Shown in pieces: positions 22,980-35,051 of a stretch of DNA of 64,000 bases. A model generated the notes under the pieces. It did no database searches. It saw only the letters and a list, made by a program, of their open reading frames with translations, and was not told where the DNA came from. Source of the stretch: Seison nebaliae (Eukaryota; Rotifera; Pararotatoria; Seisonacea; Seisonidae); contig JALJEE010001503.1 in NCBI GenBank assembly GCA_023231475.1, positions 27,484 through 91,483 of the forward strand, read 5' to 3'. Numbering within the stretch: the stretch's first letter is position 1; each line of letters starts with the position of its first letter. The translations under genes were made by a program, and so were the position numbers.

Positions 22980-24503
22980 TTATTTCGATGATTTTAAAAA
23001 ATTTTGAAACGATTCTTTATCCATTGAACTCTCTTGAGAATTATTAATCGTTTGTTCTTCATCATCACCGACGGATAATTGAGCATCGAACGGATTATTG
23101 ATGGATATATTTTCCGTTCGTTCAACGATATTATTGATATCTAGAATCATGTCAGAGATGAAGGAGTGTTGAAGGAAAGGAACCTTTTAAACGATCTCGA
23201 TCAAAATTCATAATATTCTTTCTGATATTCTCTTTCTTATCAGCTTCACTTTCCATCTTCAACTTCTCATACTCTTTCCGATATCCTCTAAATTATATTT
23301 CGTTCGATCAATTAGTTTAAATAAAAAATGTTAACTCATTAAATTCATTTTTCGCTTCCGTCAACATATCGATCAATTTATCGAAACCATATCCAGTTGC
23401 CGAACTAACTGTCACATGCTAAAATTATAAAGACACAAAAAAAATCAGAATTATTAAATAAATATTATTTTTTAAGTTTGTTAGAAACTTTTAATTGTGA
23501 ATAAAATTCGTCCAAAGCTAACGAAAGTGAACGAGCGAGACAAGTCGAATAACTGGAATGAGAAGACAATGCGTCATTGAACGCACTAAAATCTTCCATC
23601 CAAGTTAACAATTCGCTTGGTTTCTTCTTATCACACTAAAATAAATAAATGAATTTGAAACATGAAAAATTCAAATTAGTATAATTATATATAATTATAT
23701 ATATTATATATAATAATTATAAATAATATAACCTTATTCATTACCAGAATGAACGGTAATCGATATTTGAAGAGGATGGAACAAGCGTACAACATATTCG
23801 ACATGAACGACATGGGATTTGATGATCGCTCAATATCGATTATATAAACGATGACAGTGGGACAAGTGGCAGCTAAACTTTCTGTTACAATCAATCCAGA
23901 TGCTGACCAATTGAACACTTCGATTTGACCCGGTGTATCGATAATAATATGTCTATTCGACAATAAATAAGAAGAGATTTAATAAGAGAATAAAAACTTC
24001 TTTTTACAATTGGTGATTAGTTGAAGAACTTGATCGAATTTCGTGCAAAATAAATTGAGACTTGTCACAATTGCTCCATTCGGTCCCAATCCATAACTCT
24101 TCATAATTTCTTTATATTTAATCGTATCACGAATGTCTTTAAAAGAAATTTAAAAAATTTGAAAAAACAAAAAATTTCTGAGAACCGATATTGGAGACAT
24201 AAGGTAAATTGTGTACGGCTGGATCTAAATTAATGATATATGGATGTTGGAATTCTTCTTCTTTTAACGTCTTTCGATAATAAGTTGACAATTGAACTTT
24301 CAACATCTGCAACAAAACCGTTTCCACAAATCTTTAACGGAATGATGATGAACTTGTGTAAATTTACTTTTCCCACTTCCCGCCATTCCCAAAACAATTA
24401 TATTCATCGACATATCCATCGCTGATGATGATGATGATGATGATGATGATGGTGCTTTTTCATTCTCTTCATTTGTTGTTTTTGTTGTCGTTGTAGTTTC
24501 CAT
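22980..24503 (-). CDS. GPN1: GPN-loop GTPase 1 (RNA polymerase II assembly/import)
   Basis: Eight exons in consistent phase: 24503-24354, 24306-24186, 24136-23998, 23952-23733, 23635-23489, 23418-23336, 23287-23184 and 23140-22980. After a Thr-rich and poly-Ser N-terminus comes the P-loop ([14 protein letters not shown]), then [31 protein letters not shown] with the diagnostic Gly-Pro-Asn loop, and [18 protein letters not shown] as the Walker B/switch II region. [19 protein letters not shown] carries the NKxD-type base-binding motif. [16 protein letters not shown] is the SAxxGxG element. GPN1 works with GPN3 to assemble RNA polymerase II and bring it into the nucleus (known for the family). 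Introns are very short (43-97 nt). The acidic C-terminal tail is also usual for GPN1. Confidence 0.93.
24423..24451. repeat. (GAT)n run encoding the poly-Ser of GPN1
   Basis: About nine GAT units on the plus strand. On the minus strand they read as a Ser run in the N-terminal tail of GPN1, before the P-loop. Confidence 0.85.
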
Positions 24504-25006
24504 ATCTTGGAAGGAATTGTATGTTCTGATTAGATCTGATATTTATCAGAAAGAAAAAGAACTATTAATGATAATTCAAATGACAAAACTTAATTTTCAA
24601 AAAAAACACATTTCGAAAAAAATTGTGTAATAATTTTTCATCTTTTTCCTTATGTCAAAATTATCTGTTACATAATTCTGAAGTACATTAAACATAATTT
24701 CTTATTTGATCAATGTTTTATTTTTTCCTTCCTTAATTTTAACTTTAAAAATTTATATAAAGTTCCACAGAAGGAAATCCACGTCCCATTTGAAGATTTG
24801 TTTTCTTGAGATTAAGTGACTAAAAGGAGAATGATTCGAATGAGAATGGAAAAATATAGAAGAGATCTGTGAAAATGAATTTGAGAATGTGAAAATTAAT
24901 TTATCTGAAATATTTTCGTATATAAAAATAATTGAAATTGTTTCGATAATTCTACAGATCACATATCTTCTTGTTATGATCATTAGGACTCAATTCTAAT
25001 TTGGTA
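24504..25006. other. Intergenic region between divergent GPN1 and the small basic-protein gene
   Basis: About 500 bp with no coding signal. The genes on both sides point away from it, so it probably carries both promoters (inference). It is AT-rich and shows no recognised motif. Confidence 0.45.
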
Positions 25007-25552
25007 ATGGGCGTATATCAAGAACAACATGTAGTTAAACAACCGATCATTATCGATAGTAATCTATCAGATGTTGATTCGACAACGGCGACCGAAGTGT
25101 CATCGATTGCAGAAGGACCAATGAGTCGGGCTGAAATGCGTCGAATGAAACTTCAACGACGAAAAGAACGACGGGAAGAAGAATTAAAATTCAATTCTCA
25201 TATCGGTAAAATGGCTCGACAACGTCAAAGTAATTTCGAATATTTGACCAGTCTCGCCAACACTCTGGGAATTACGGAGGATCCAGACAAACAATTCCTT
25301 CCCACACACCCACAATCCAAATCAATTTTCTATCGAATTATGACCAATGAGAAATTGTATGATTATTGGAATCGTCTAATTCAATTGTCGGAGAAAGAAC
25401 AACAATCCATTTTAACATCAACTAACAATTCATTATCTCCCAAAAAAAAGAAGTCGAAGAAAATGAAGAATCAGAAACCATTAGAGATTATGACGGAAAT
25501 TAAAGAGGATGATGGAAATGATGTGGAGGACGACGGTTTCCTCATAATTTAA
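25007..25552 (+). CDS. Small basic protein, possibly related to the N-terminal part of R3HDM4
   Basis: A 181-residue open frame from the ATG at 25007, without introns. The Arg/Lys-rich helix (SRAEMRRMKLQRRKERREEE) is followed by FNSHIGKMARQRQSNFEYLT, SIFYRIMTNEKLYDYWNRLI and LSEKEQQSIL. The last part resembles a segment I recall from R3HDM4 (a 'Y...WN.F...s.EEQ..IL' pattern), but the R3H domain itself is absent. The C-terminus is a Lys-rich patch (SPKKKKSKKMKNQKP), probably a nuclear localisation signal, and an acidic tail. The function is not known. It could be a short paralogue or a lineage-specific protein. Confidence 0.6.
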   Translation: MGVYQEQHVVKQPIIIDSNLSDVDSTTATEVSSIAEGPMSRAEMRRMKLQRRKERREEELKFNSHIGKMARQRQSNFEYLTSLANTLGITEDPDKQFLPTHPQSKSIFYRIMTNEKLYDYWNRLIQLSEKEQQSILTSTNNSLSPKKKKSKKMKNQKPLEIMTEIKEDDGNDVEDDGFLII

Positions 25553-25723
25553 ATAATCACGGAAACAATTGACAATTTCAGATAGTTTGTTTTAAGAAAT
25601 TAAAAAAAGAAAATTTATTCAATAAAAATTAAATAAAAGAAAATTTAATTAATTAAAATTTAAATTTAAAGAATTATCGATGAGACTGTGCAGGAAAAAT
25701 AGAGAAATTGAATAATTTCAAAA

Positions 25724-27077
25724 TTAGATATAGATATTGGGAGCGGAACATTCTTCGGTGGCAGTTAAGAAAAGTAAAAGAGGAATTTTTAAGAAATCTT
25801 CAATTGTTATGGAAGTTGAATTGGGGAATGATTGGAAAAGGTAAGGTATTTCGACATAAATCGATTTGAGTAATTCGAACATTTTCGGAATATGTGAACA
25901 ATATTTGTCGAATTCGTCACAAAATTGACGAATTTTCACTTTCTGTTCATTATAAATGATCATGAGTAGACTATATTGTTCGTTGTGGAAATTCTCTCGT
26001 AAATATTGTTCATTGATCTCAATCGAAATTAATTCTTTAATAAATTCATTGATTTGTTCATGAATCACTGGAAGTTGAGTATATAAATCGAGAAATTGTT
26101 TAATCTTCTCCGATTGTCCGATGTGTTTGATTTGATTGATCGATTCATTTCTCATAAAATGATTAAGTCTCATTGATAAATGGAGGAAATGTTGAGTGTA
26201 ATTCTGCATGAATTTATCAAATAATTCTAATAAATGATTTTGTTTTATACGAAAATTGTCGGGATGTGATTTCTTCGATTTTTTCATCGAATTCTCTTCA
26301 CATGAACTTGAAGTTGATGATGAATTGAATGAGGTCGATAAAACGGAAGATAAAGTTTTTTTCGTCGTTGAAGTGGATTTGAGGGATTGATAGTCGAGTA
26401 CATCACCAGACATATAACCGTTATCGTCAATTCCTGATAAAATATCAGATGATGGTTCGACTTCTTCATAAATCCGTTTTGATGGATTTCTCTTCTGGAA
26501 AGAATGACATCGTTTACTCTTATTTTTGATTATTGGTAAATCATTATAAGTTCGATTAAATGACATGGTATTCGAACACATTTGAATTTCATTTAATGTC
26601 GATTGAATATATTGTTCATTAGCTGAATATTTTTGACGATAAATTTTCAATTTCAACGAATATTTTTTAGTCGATTTCTTTTTCGAAAAATATTGACTGA
26701 ATGAAGTTTTATGGATCGATTTCAACATTTGTTTCTTCATCAATTTGTAGATTGCTGATGATGATGCACGAATGACACATTTATCGAATATTTCAACGAT
26801 TATATCACCATGTTCCAACGGTGAACAATTGAGAGCTGTTTGTTTCACATATGTCGGACAATCGCCAGTCAATTCGAAACCAAATTGTTTTTTTGTGATT
26901 GGGAAATGTTTATAATCGATCGTAATCTTAAAATGTATTATTAATTTATAATAATTTAATTAGAATTCAAATTGTAGAAGAAAAAACGCTAACCTCCATC
27001 AATTGTTTCTCATCGTTTATAGATGGAATAACTGAAGATGGGAAGAAGTTGAATGTATTGAAAGAATTGGAATTCAT
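25724..27077 (-). CDS. PDZ-like domain protein with helical C-terminus
   Basis: Two exons: 27077-26994 and 26926-25724, with consistent phase and about 428 residues. Residues 29-95 look like a PDZ domain. KQFGFELTGDCPTYVKQTAL carries the carboxylate-binding-loop pattern (F-G-F-x-L). It is followed by CSPLEHGDIIVEI, matching the 'A...GL..GD.I..vN' strand with drift, and a helix. The linker is Ser/Lys-rich (about 100-240). The last 190 residues are mostly helical (HFLHLSMRLNHFMRNE, LPVIHEQINEFIKELISIEI) and resemble no domain I can name. PDZ-bearing Rho/Rac exchange factors and RGS proteins have similar PDZ openings, but no RGS or DH domain is present here. It is probably an adaptor, and the partner is unknown. 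Confidence 0.6.
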
Positions 27078-30000
27078 AATAATCTAGGAAAATTCTAATG
27101 ACATATTAGTTGAGAATTGATAAAATAATTGTTGGTTACAGTATGAAGAAAACAATAAATTGTTAGGAAAAACTGGTGGAAACAATGTGGGAATGGTGAG
27201 GATTTGATTGAAACACAATCAGTATCTCTAGAGAAATGAAAACAGGAGAATTGTATTCATAAAAATCTTCTCTTCAATTCTCACAAGAAACAGCATGAAC
27301 GAATAAGACAGATTGATATCAATCCACTTATTCTTCCACATACTGATGGAAAAGTCAAGTATTTCCTTTTACAACAACCACATCGAAATGGTGATCATTC
27401 CCATTCATAATAAAATATCATTCCTCTCAATCATCATCAAATTCCAATCATATTTTTCCTATTCTTCTTTCTTTTCGATTGGCATGAATCTTATCATTCA
27501 GTTGAAGGGAAATGTCCCACTGTGACCTCGCTAGGAAACTTTGAGAAAAAAGATGGTAAAGGATTGAATAGTATTCCGATTAAGCACACTTCTCTCAATA
27601 TGCGCGAAACATGAGAAATTAGTAGACTAATAGAGAAAGAAGAGAAAAATAATCGATTTTTCAAAAAAGAAAAAAGAAAGAAAGAGGAGGAACTCTAAAG
27701 AAGTAAGAGGGACCAATTGGTGGTTGCGGAATAAGGCGAGAAATGAAATTCATCAACATTGTTTCGATTCACACCACGAAGCATGTGCTAATTTCAACTG
27801 AATAGGACGATGAATAAATATACATTTCTTTTCAATATTTCGTTACTTTTCATATTTTTTTCTTTTCCAAATTTTCAAAAATGGAAAATAGAAGATGGAT
27901 AATGATTGTCTGATGGACGATGGATTTACTTTTATATTCAAATTAGAATATTTCACAGGTCACTGCTAACGTTCAAAATGGAACTGATTTTGATTTGTGA
28001 TAAAGATAATATTAAAATGAACAGCGATCAGGATTAACATGTCTAACGAACGGTTATTTATCCGAAATTTATGCTAATGAAATTTGAGCGAAAAACATTC
28101 TTGGTAATCTTTTTATATGGCAAACTGAGGTCTACCTGTCATCCTTTATGTATCAACCACTCAATCATCTTTATGCTCATAAGTGTCCCAACATCAGGTT
28201 CCATGTCTTTTAATCATTTCTCACCTCCATTTTGAAGATTGGATGATAATAAGTTTCATTTTCGATGATCATTGAGATAATGTTCATTCGGCATCCTTTT
28301 CTTCTGATGATAATAGAATAGTAAAGTTCTTACAAAATTATTCCTTTCTTTTCAAAAAAAAAAACAAAAGTTTGACAAGTAAAAGTGGAAAAAAATAAAA
28401 AGTTTCTTTTGACGAATTTTGTGCCGCAAATTAAATGAAAGGAGAAATTAAAGGATAAATCATTGAAAAATGTTTGCCCTAAAGAAGATTTGTGTTCTCC
28501 TTAATTTTTAGTTTATATTTCGAATCATCCATTAGGACAAACGATTGTTATTCATAGAAAGAATTCGATTTGCTTAATTGAATCCGTTCATTTCGTTTCC
28601 TGAATTAAGGGAAGCGCTAAATAAGAAATTTGTGAATGTGCCGAAGAAAATCATTTATTTGCACCGCAGGACAACAATGAGCGATGATGGAAAGAATGAG
28701 AGATAATTCCTAAAAAATGTACTTGCTGCCACTCTTTTCTGGACGAAGACTAATTACTAATAAAACGGAGAATTTCTTTAACAACCACCAAATGAATTTC
28801 TAGTTAATTTGTGGAAGATTTAAGCGGAAACTAGCAATTATTGATTTTAATTAGTATTACATTTGATAAAACAAAATTCCTTCATTTGAACGAATTAATA
28901 ATGAACATATTGGATAATTTCTAATGATAAACAAATCGATAATTACATTCTCATTCGATAGATAACGAACGACCTTTTCGATTGAAAGAAATTTGATGTG
29001 GAATGAAAAAAAATAAAATTATTCCACGATATAAAACTGAGGAAAAGTTCTTGAAGAAAGAATGAAGTGAATGTTAATGAAATCCTAATAAATCTAAACT
29101 AAATAAATCAGATATTTGCACTTGTAGTCTATTGGAGATGATGTAAGAGTCGTAGCATGAATCAAACGATATCAACGAATCGATTGTCGGAAACACCTTC
29201 TTCAAAAAAAATATTTGAAGAAAAGAAAGAAAATATGGAGAGTTTGATGAACATCTGAAGTGGAGTTTAAATTCCTATTTATCATTGTCTCGAACGACGA
29301 GTCAGTTGAAATTTCTCATTAACATTCGGATCAACACTCATTAGATGAATTATATAAGAGCGTTCGTTACTGCCGCTATATCTTCCCATATTGAGTGGAA
29401 TGCACTTGTCTTGGAAAAAGAAAGAAAGTTTAAAAATTTTCACATGTTCATCAAAAAAATATAATTCGATCAATTATCTGTATTGTGTGGAAGTTGGACA
29501 CTAATAATTCTATCATCTTTTTCACACCTTGGGAGAAAAATGTGTATAGAAATTAGGAGGACGCCAAAACGTCAAAAAAAGAAGGAACGTTAGCAATTTC
29601 TGTGCAGTAGCAAATGACAAATGCTCATTTCTGTGCAATCAATTAGCGAATTGATGGAAATAAAAAGAATGAGAGAAAATTTAAATAAATAATAATAGAA
29701 ATGATGGAAATGCCTTCTGCTTTTCTCTTATGTTAGTGTGAGAAATGTCGAATAGTTCGATTGGTGAGATGGATGAATAATTCGATCTATTTTTATACTA
29801 TCCAACTCAATTCATAAAAACTGAGGAGAATGGTGAGGTGTGACATGCATTCCACATGTTTGCTATTAACGATTTTCAATGAATTGCCGTTCCTGGAACA
29901 CATCAGATCAAACAAGATAATGAAAGAAAGAAAATGATTCAATCAATCTTCTTTCAAACTTTCGTCCATTGATTGAGAATTGATAAAAGAAAAGAAAAGT

Positions 30001-30556
30001 GTTTTCCGTTCTAAAAGTAATTTGTAAGTTTAAAAACTAAAGAAGAATAAACAATTCATTCCACTCAAATACAAGTGATGAGAAACGAACTTCACCAATT
30101 AATTGTTACTTGTTGTTCAATGAATGGACTTAGCAGACGAATCTCATCAAATTCGGAAGATTGTTTTAATCGAATTTCTTTTTATCAAAATAAATACATT
30201 TCCACAATGTCAAAACATTAATGAATCGGCAATCTCCTTAAATCTTATTAGATTTCTCTTTCATCTGATTTCTTTTCTTCTTTTACTTCCCATTATTTAT
30301 TACGATTTTCATTCCAAATAAACAAATTTATTTGTTGTAAGTAAAATTAATGAGATTAAATAAATTGTGTGTTGTCAGTGTGAGAGAGAATGGTAATAGT
30401 TTCAATTCTATCATCAATCCAAAGAAGAGAGTAACTTAATTTCTAAAAAGATGAATCGATTTTTTTTCAAATTTCGATTTGTTTAGTCAACAAATTTCAA
30501 AGAAGAAACTTAATGCATGTTCCAAAAGATGAAAGAATAATAGATGAAGAATCGAT
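27078..30556. other. 3.5-kb stretch without a recognisable gene
   Basis: Only short frames with no family resemblance (for example near 27313-27525, 29282-29473 and 30124-30321). The flanking genes are both on the minus strand. The stretch therefore contains the upstream region of the PDZ-like gene and the 3' flank of the FGF-like gene. No tandem repeats or transposon termini were recognised. Confidence 0.5.
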
Positions 30557-31904
30557 TTATATAATCAAGTCATGTAATCGACGTAGCCGATATGTCTTTT
30601 CAATATAATTCCTCAATTTGCCCGTCATTTGTAGACGACTAACTATACGACGATAAGTTGACAAGTTGCGAACATAATAAAATAATTGTTTGACATTCGA
30701 CGAAATTGATCGTTCTTGTTTATTCGTCATGTTATAAGAGAGTGGGAATGGATCAGTTTGTTCCTTCCTCTCATACAGTCGACCACGCGAATCACTGGGA
30801 AAGAAAATGGAGACGGATATTCCCGCAATAACCATTTCGTTTGAGAACTTCTTTGTCATTTCGTTGCATAAACGGATCTCTTCAGCTTCTTTGAACGCTA
30901 ATAATTTGTCAGCGAGATCATTCGTTCTCGTTTTCGAAAATTTCTCCTTCTTCTTCTTTTTCTCATATTCGGAAATGTCAAGCGTGCTCATCGTTGTTGA
31001 CACGAAAGTGGGTGTAGAATGATCTAATTGGAAAATGACGGAAACCAAACGAATTTCCGTTGACGATGAATATAGTCGTGTATCGAATCCGTTCACGATC
31101 TTGTTTCGATGATAGGACTTCCGTATACAAGGTTGAATATATTGTTCTCCATTCTCTGTTGAATTGCTAGTTGGTTTGAGTGAAAAGACATTATTCTTCA
31201 ACATTCCTTTCATTCGACATAAACTAAATTTTGTATTGTCCGCATTCGAATAGAGTTTAAATAGACAAAGTTCTGAATCGTAAGTGTTCTGAAATTTGAA
31301 AAATGTTGGAGAATTTTTTTTAGAAAGAGCCCAAACTTTTGAGATTATTTTTCCATTATCTTTCATACACAAATATTGTCCGTTCGCTAACGACCTTAAC
31401 AAATATGTTAAATTGGAACAATCGCGTTGTAGAATGAATGAGGCTAAAGAGAAATAGGAAATGGTGAGGAATAATGGAATGGAAACCGTCTTCACTTTGA
31501 AATGGATCCGTATCAACGATACCATTTGATTTAATGATAAGGAAACTGTTGTCATATAACTGAATACTTAACAGTTTGGTGACGGAGGAATATTGGAGAT
31601 ATTTCCAATATTCATATTTGTTCCATTGATACGGATTAGATTCGCCAGCTAAAAATAATGAAGAGAATTTATCCTTATTTTCTGTCATCAAATCATCTTC
31701 ATTCATCTGCCTCTCCAATAGTTGTTTCTGTTTGACTCTTTTCTCATATCGCTTCAATCGATGAATTGCTTCGAATAAAGAGGATTGGGGAAAACCATCG
31801 AATTGAAACTGGTGAATATCTGCATCGATATCAAGCGCATTTAGATGTGGTAGTAGAGAAGACAGAATTATAAATAAGATTTGTAATTGAACATTAATAA
31901 ACAT
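30557..31904 (-). CDS. FGF-like secreted ligand
   Basis: Two exons, 31904-31496 and 31443-30557, split by a 52-nt intron in matching phase, about 431 residues. A signal peptide (LQILFIILSSLLPHLNALD) is followed by a pro-region, then a beta-trefoil-like core. TKLLSIQLYDNSFLIIKSNG and IVDTDPFQ fit the FGF 'L.iLPDGtVdGT' strand. YLLRSLANGQYLCMKDNGKI fits the hallmark 'i.gv.sG.YLcMn..G.lyg'. FKFQNTYDSELCLFKLYSNA takes the place of 'C.F.E.....yntY.S'. The order and spacing match an FGF domain, but identity is low and the usual G-x-x-K-G heparin-loop region is not clear. The C-terminal 230 residues after the core are charged and of unknown role. FGFs signal through FGFR kinases. The partner here is unseen. 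Confidence 0.65.
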
Positions 31905-32819
31905 TTGATAATTTTCGATTTACTTGCACAATTCCGATATTCCACTTTCAAAATGTTATGATTAGTTAAACTCTGTAAATTTTACTTTCAAATTATCGAC
32001 ATGGACATCGGAAAAGAAGAGAACGAAGAATAGATTAATATATGTCTTTCATAACATGTCAGCACGAGTGTTAATGATGATTGTTTGAAAATTTCATCCA
32101 TATATCGGAAATGAGATTCAGCGGGAACAAATATCAATTTAATATAGTTTCTGATTATTATAATAAATCATATGTGATGGAATTCATTCGAATTCATTCG
32201 AATTCATCCGAACACACACGAAACATTCAACACCTATTAAAATGAGGGAGACTAGAAAGTCACTGGAAAGATCATCTTATTTTCAATATCATACTGCTGA
32301 TGTATATATCTCTCCTCGCATCAATTTCGATGGTAGAAACATTTAATAATTTTATCACATTCTCCCCCTTCCAATTCAACCATCATACTTCAAACCGACC
32401 AGTCCTCTGTGAACACAATATGAGTTTCGAAGGATTTATGACTTGGGCGAAGTCATGTATCATTTTAATTGAGTTCTCGTTGAGAACACGCCCGCGCAAC
32501 TTTCTATATATATATAATATATATATTTCATCCAGTTATTGCTAAGTTATTCCTTTCTTTTCCTCTCCTCCATTTTCTTTTGGATCATTTTAAAACTTTA
32601 ATTTCAACAACTTTCACTTTCAATAATAAAATATTTAATTAAAATTTAACTAATTTCATTTTGAAAAAATGATAATGAAATTTGAAAATTGAAAAAGAAT
32701 TTTATTTTCTCTTCACTATTGTTATTTTATTATTAATTAAATGGAAAAATTAATTTAGAAATATTGACTTTAGTTAAAAATCAGATTATTGACTTTTTAC
32801 ATCTATTAAAACATTTCGT
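31905..32819. other. Intergenic region between the FGF-like and SLC17 genes
   Basis: About 0.9 kb without coding signal. It holds the upstream region of the FGF-like gene and the 3' flank of the SLC17 gene. A perfect-to-near-perfect 10-bp tandem repeat lies at 32181-32210. Confidence 0.5.
32181..32210. repeat. Three tandem copies of a 10-bp unit (AATTCATTCG)
   Basis: Two perfect copies and a third with one change (AATTCATCCG). The unit overlaps the palindrome CGAATTCATTCG-type half sites. It lies about 280 bp upstream of the FGF-like start codon. Confidence 0.8.
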
Positions 32820-34846
32820 TTAACGATCGTACAATTGTGTGGTACCTTCTGCCATACTTGGTTCTTCTGGTTTCACAGAACGACCTAACGCTCCAAATTC
32901 ACCGACTGGTGATGTATCTAAAATTAAAAAAAAACGAATTTAAAAAATTTTCCTAAATTTTCCATGTCTATTTTTATTCTTATTCGATTATAACATCAAC
33001 TGAAAACCCTAGTAAATAGTGAGATTAACTTTGTGAAGTGATGGACCTCCGTCTCGCCCAAGGTTGTACTGCACCACTGCCGAATATAACATAGACGATG
33101 CAACCGGAAACGTAGACAGCCGCTGTCATATAAAAGACGATTCTCCATTGATATTGTGTTCCCTAAAAGATATAAATAAACTACTTTCATTAATTAATAA
33201 ATGAAAGAACGTCAGTTGTTATCATTTTACAAAGTAGTGGCGAAAAGATTCCGGCGAATGAGCCTAAACTGTTTCCTATTCCCATAAGTAAACCTGCATA
33301 TTCAGGTGCTATATCATTAAAATTGGGTACGAACCCTCCTCCATAAATACATCCTCTAATATTAAGATTTATTAGGGAAATACGATAAAAGAAGACGCTA
33401 ACGCAAATGAAACTCCTAAAGAGAGGAATAATACGGCGAGTGGTCGTTGACGACAATCTAAGTAAGCGAGAACTATTAAACTAACTGCAGGTACAATGTT
33501 GCCTAAAATATTATTTCAAAGTTACAATTAAAATTCTATCTTAACATTAATAAACCTAATACAGTAAAGAATTTTCTTACCGAAGTTGTTGTCATTAGTT
33601 TCTTTTTTTGAATAATATCCGATACTAAACCGGTCAAGATACAGATTGCCCAAAAAAGTATGTAAGGAATACTGGATAATAATCCATTCTAATATTTGAA
33701 TTATTAAAAATATTAATTATAAAAAAATATTTATATTTCTCATGTAATTTTTTAAACTTTTTTAATATCATATTTCAGTACGTCTTTCATAAACGATGGA
33801 ACACTGGTGAGCATGAGGAATACTCCAAATAAGGAGGTGAATGCCGAAAAATTAGCTGCCCAAATTGGCTTAGATGTAAAAATCAACTTCCAAGGAACTT
33901 GCTAAAAACTATAATTCCTTTAAGAGAATGTTGATAATAACCGAAAATACCATCCGACTCACCGGAGGTATGTGGGAATTCATATAATTGAGTTCCTCCT
34001 GCTTCATGAAACGATTAGTTTGTGGTGTGTCCGATACGAACCACATCCACATTACAAACCAAATACACGTAATAAGACCTAAAATGTTCATTGGAGGTTA
34101 ATGAGAATGAAAAAGAACCAGTGAAAAAGAATATATGAGGCCAGCCACCGTAGAATCCCCAATCGCAAAACGCTCCACCAGTAGTCAATGTGACAACATT
34201 GCCGATTTGAGAACCAGCATTTGAAATAGATGTTAAAATTCCAAGCTCCAGTGGAGGTGCCCATCGGGCCATCAGAGAAGAGGTTGCTGGAAATACGGCT
34301 CCTTGACAGATACCGATGATAATTCTCGTCATAAACAAAGCACTCCAATGCAATTTAGCTGCCCATGGTGAAATAATGGTAAGTAAACCGGCCACGAGCA
34401 TCGAATAACCCCAAACTCGTTTTCCACCTAATCGATCGCTTAAAATTCCCCCAGCAACTTGGGATAAAGTGTAGCCCCAAAAGAAGGATGACAATAAAAG
34501 TCCTTGAACGCTACTCGACCAAACAAATTCCCCATCTTTCATCTAAACACATCCGATGGTGGAGGATATGATTAGATTATGATATATTTATCAGTTTTTT
34601 AGAGAAGGAATTCTTTTAAACTTCAGTTGGTTCCTGTGTGTCATTGTTACCGCTACAATACTGCATTTCTTCAGCTGCGGCCGCATATTTAGTAGAAGCA
34701 TTTCCCTTATCTTTCGAAACTGCCGTGTGATTTAACATGCAAACAATTCCAACACTTAAATTGATTCTGGTCGAATAAACAGCAAGATATCCAAGTGAGG
34801 CAACCAAAGCAAAATATAAACGAACTGATCCTAAAAGTTTACTCAT
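32820..34846 (-). CDS. SLC17-family anion transporter (sialin/VGLUT-like)
   Basis: Nine exons in phase: 34846-34622, 34542-34119, 34078-33963, 33901-33758, 33688-33556, 33502-33403, 33355-33211, 33162-33030 and 32917-32820, about 505 residues. Family landmarks run the length of the protein: YSTRINLSVGIVCMLNHT at the first helix, SSFFWGYTLSQVAGGILSDR with the helix 2-3 loop, GICQGAVFPATSSLMARWAP, WMWFVSDTPQ, ENGLLSS-type KNGLLSSIPYILFW, FNDIAPEYAGLLMGIGN, and QWRIVFYMTAAVYVSGCIVY before the tail. Twelve membrane helices are expected. The family moves glutamate, sialic acid or other organic anions, driven by H+ or membrane potential. The sequence is closest, by memory, to the sialin-like arthropod and invertebrate group, but substrate cannot be deduced. 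Extracellular N-glycosylation sites (NHT, NAS) lie between helices 1 and 2. Confidence 0.9.
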
Positions 34847-35051
34847 GATTTATTCGTGTTTGCACGCGCAAAAAATAAAAAGTCTTTAATAAAAATTTCC
34901 GAATAATTTTATAAAGAAATTCAATATAAACATTTCTTCACAATCAAAATATTCATTGAATTCAGAAGATGTTTCTCATAAATTATGAAAATTATGAAAA
35001 TTTACTTAAACATCTTTCACTCTTTCTCGCTCTCTCTTCTCCCATTTTCTT

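Noticed and set aside
23685-23725. Long TATA/ATAT palindromic tract, considered as a promoter or origin
   Set aside because: It lies inside an intron of GPN1, and simple AT-richness explains it.
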